A stretch of DNA of 6,328 bases, taken from NCBI GenBank assembly GCA_025965815.1, contig JAOPWF010000765.1, forward strand, positions 1 through 6,328, given 5' to 3'. Of this stretch, positions 4,586-6,328 are shown piece by piece; the first letter of the stretch is position 1, and each line of letters begins with the position of its first letter. Made by a program: the position numbers and the translations under genes. The notes under the pieces were generated by a model. The model saw nothing but the letters and a program-made list of their open reading frames with translations. It had not been told where the DNA came from and searched no databases. The stretch is from Mycobacterium sp. (GTDB lineage: Bacteria; Actinomycetota; Actinomycetes; Mycobacteriales; Mycobacteriaceae).

Positions 4586-6328
4586 TCAACGCGGAGTGCA
4601 CTGGTCTTCCACTGTCCGGGCCATCCCACGCTCCACAGCCGCGACGATGCTCGGACGCAATTGCGCCGCCGGAATGATCGAGTGGACCGAACCCATCTCG
4701 CGGGCCCGCTCGACGTTGTGTACAGCTTCGAATTCCGCTGCCACCTCGCCGAGCTTGTCCGATCGTACTGCCGTCCGGGTGGCGGAGAGCTTTACCCGCA
4801 GGCTGGCACTCGCCGCGTCGTCCATGCAAGCGGCAAGCTGGGCTTCGAGCTCGCGCACGGCCGGGTCTGCTGCGGTACGTGCGTTCACGTCTCGCGTGAA
4901 CACGACCGCTGCGGCGGGTGCACCGCCGATGACCGAGGAAAACGATCCCTCGACTGCGAGCACTTCCATGTTCTCGTTCAGCGCGTTGGAGAACACCACG
5001 AAAGCGCCGCCGTGATAGCGCGAGATCACGCAGAACACGATCGGTCCGTCGAAGTTGACGATGGCTCGGCCGATTTCGGCGCCGTTCTCGAGCTGGATGT
5101 TGCGGAGAGACTCGGGTGAACCGTCGAAGCCCGACAGGTTTGCCAGCACTATGAGGGGTCGGCTTCCGCTTGCGGCGTTGACTGCGCGCGCGGTCTTCTT
5201 TGAGGACTGCGGGAACAGAGTTCCCGAAGTCCACTGGTCCGGCCCGTCGGCGGGGACCCACCCCTTACGTGGGATGACCCGCGATTCGATGCCGATGACG
5301 GACACCGGAATTCCGGCTATGTGAGCGTCGAACACCACGGAGGTGTCGGCGTCCGCCATGTCGGCCCACCGCTCGAGTACCGCATGGTCCTGGTCGACCA
5401 CCGAACGCATGACCGTCCGAATGTCGAACGGCTTCTTGCGGTCCTTGTTGGTACTCGCGGAGAAGATGTCGCCGACGGTCGTGAATTCACTGGCCGGATG
5501 TACGTGCGGGAAGGTGCGAACGTCGCGGTCCAGGGGGTCGGAGGTGTCGGCGCGGCGCGGGAAGCGTTCTCCCGGAGCAACATACGCGTGTTCGTAGTGT
5601 GCGAAGAGTATTTCGCACGCCGCCTGAAGGTTCGGCGCCCAGTACTGAGCTTGACCGTTGCGTCCCATCACGCGGTCATAGCCGCCGATGCCGAAGTTGT
5701 CCTCCGCCGAAACTCCACCGGAGTAATCAAGGGATTGCTTACCGGTGAGGACCATCGCGCTGTCCGGCGTCATGACCAGAATGCCCTTGGTGTGCATCAG
5801 CATCGTCGCTTCGGCATTCCAGTACGGCTGCGCGCCGACGTTGATTCCCGCGACGATGACGTTGATCTCACAGCCGTTCTGGGTAAACGTAATGATTCGG
5901 CGAAGCGCGCGGGACACCCAGTCCATGTTCTCGGTGCCACTCTGCATCGAAATGGTTGCGCCGGAGGACAAGGCGAACCACTCGACCGGTACCGACAGCT
6001 TCTCAGCGAGATCGATCGCCGCGACCACGCGAGCGCATTCGGCTTCGGCTACCGTGCCGAGAGCTTTCGTCGGATCACCGAACAGGGCGATGCGCGTCAT
6101 TCCCTCGGGATAGCGGGTCGTCGGCAGCGACACCGTGCCGACGATGATGCCGGCAGTGTTACGTCCATACGGACGGTCGACGGGTACAAACGCGCCGGAC
6201 GCGTCGAAGTCATATTCGACGAAGCGGCCCTCGTTGCCGGTGAGAAGTGGGATCAGCTCGTAGGGGTACACCGTGCCGCGAGCCTGTGAGCGCTGCACCT
6301 TCTGTGCGTACTCGTCGAGTGGGCGCAA
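4586..6328 (-). CDS. Acyl-CoA carboxylase, carboxyltransferase region of a probable single-chain multidomain enzyme (N-terminus outside window)
   Basis: The frame enters from the right edge and gives 580 residues to the stop at 4586-4588. The TTG at 6326-6328 is an internal Leu. Both crotonase-fold halves of a carboxyltransferase are present. The N-half has EINVIVAGINVGAQPYWNAEATM (around residues 154-176, counted from the edge) and LTGKQSLDYSGG followed by GIGGYDRVMGRNGQAQYWAP (about 194-232). The C-half has LIVLANLSGFDGS (392-404) and RYHGGAFVVFSNALN (437-451). A charged C-terminal tail (AADPAVRELEAQL onward) and an HNVERAREMGSVHSIIPAAQLRP stretch close it. The first visible residues, with QARGTVYPYE, resemble the linker before the transferase domain of eukaryotic-type acetyl-CoA carboxylase. 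Biotin carboxylase and biotin-carrier domains are therefore expected upstream, as in actinobacterial single-chain long-chain acyl-CoA carboxylases. It transfers carboxyl from biotin to an acyl-CoA; the acyl substrate is unknown. It converges on the acid-sugar operon and is probably unrelated to it. Confidence 0.88.
   Translation of the reverse strand: MRPLDEYAQKVQRSQARGTVYPYELIPLLTGNEGRFVEYDFDASGAFVPVDRPYGRNTAGIIVGTVSLPTTRYPEGMTRIALFGDPTKALGTVAEAECARVVAAIDLAEKLSVPVEWFALSSGATISMQSGTENMDWVSRALRRIITFTQNGCEINVIVAGINVGAQPYWNAEATMLMHTKGILVMTPDSAMVLTGKQSLDYSGGVSAEDNFGIGGYDRVMGRNGQAQYWAPNLQAACEILFAHYEHAYVAPGERFPRRADTSDPLDRDVRTFPHVHPASEFTTVGDIFSASTNKDRKKPFDIRTVMRSVVDQDHAVLERWADMADADTSVVFDAHIAGIPVSVIGIESRVIPRKGWVPADGPDQWTSGTLFPQSSKKTARAVNAASGSRPLIVLANLSGFDGSPESLRNIQLENGAEIGRAIVNFDGPIVFCVISRYHGGAFVVFSNALNENMEVLAVEGSFSSVIGGAPAAAVVFTRDVNARTAADPAVRELEAQLAACMDDAASASLRVKLSATRTAVRSDKLGEVAAEFEAVHNVERAREMGSVHSIIPAAQLRPSIVAAVERGMARTVEDQCTPR

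Noticed and set aside
4431..5015. 194-residue plus-strand frame running out of the isomerase end
   Set aside because: It overlaps the isomerase C-terminus out of frame and then runs antisense to the carboxyltransferase. No motif or ribosome site was seen.
5321..6289. 322-residue open frame on the plus strand opposite the carboxyltransferase
   Set aside because: It lies wholly antisense to a strongly conserved coding sequence. The translation shows no recognisable domain, and its composition (rich in Arg, Val, Asp, His) is typical of GC-rich shadow frames.

Overview
The window is GC-rich, with codons ending mostly in G or C, closely packed genes, ATGA/GTGA/TGATG junctions and a eukaryote-like fused carboxylase. 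It looks like an actinobacterium, probably Mycobacteriales (Mycolicibacterium, Rhodococcus or a relative). That placement is inferred from style and gene families, because the window holds no rRNA or other marker gene.

Layout. Positions 1-4522 carry five genes on the plus strand that read as one operon. In order they are: the 3' end of a short-chain dehydrogenase (SDR); a four-carbon acid-sugar kinase (DUF1537/OtnK family); a 3-hydroxyisobutyrate-dehydrogenase-like enzyme (LtnD/YgbJ type); a second, complete SDR; and a xylose-isomerase-like TIM-barrel isomerase/epimerase. Gaps between them are 28, 52, -1 and 59 nt. A 63-nt convergent spacer (4523-4585) follows. From 4586 to the right edge, the minus strand holds the C-terminal part of an acyl-CoA carboxylase carboxyltransferase of the single-chain type; its N-terminal portion lies beyond the window.

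How the genes fit together. Kinase plus beta-hydroxyacid dehydrogenase plus isomerase is the known core of tetronate (L-threonate, D-erythronate) catabolism. There the acid is oxidised to a keto acid, isomerised, phosphorylated and cleaved. Two extra SDRs are present here, and the class II aldolase/decarboxylase (OtnC-like) that would finish the route is not in the window. The substrate is therefore open: a tetronate, or a less common acid sugar handled through several oxidations. The carboxylase is divergently organised relative to this operon and probably unrelated to it.

Best leads: the unassigned acid-sugar operon with three dehydrogenases; a perfect 16-bp palindrome in the 59-nt spacer before the isomerase; two 19-codon mini-ORFs that each end in a 4-nt overlap with the next gene; the altered active-site motifs of the second SDR; and the eukaryotic-type carboxyltransferase. 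No rRNA, tRNA, mobile element or CRISPR array was seen. No stretch over 300 bases lacks a gene.
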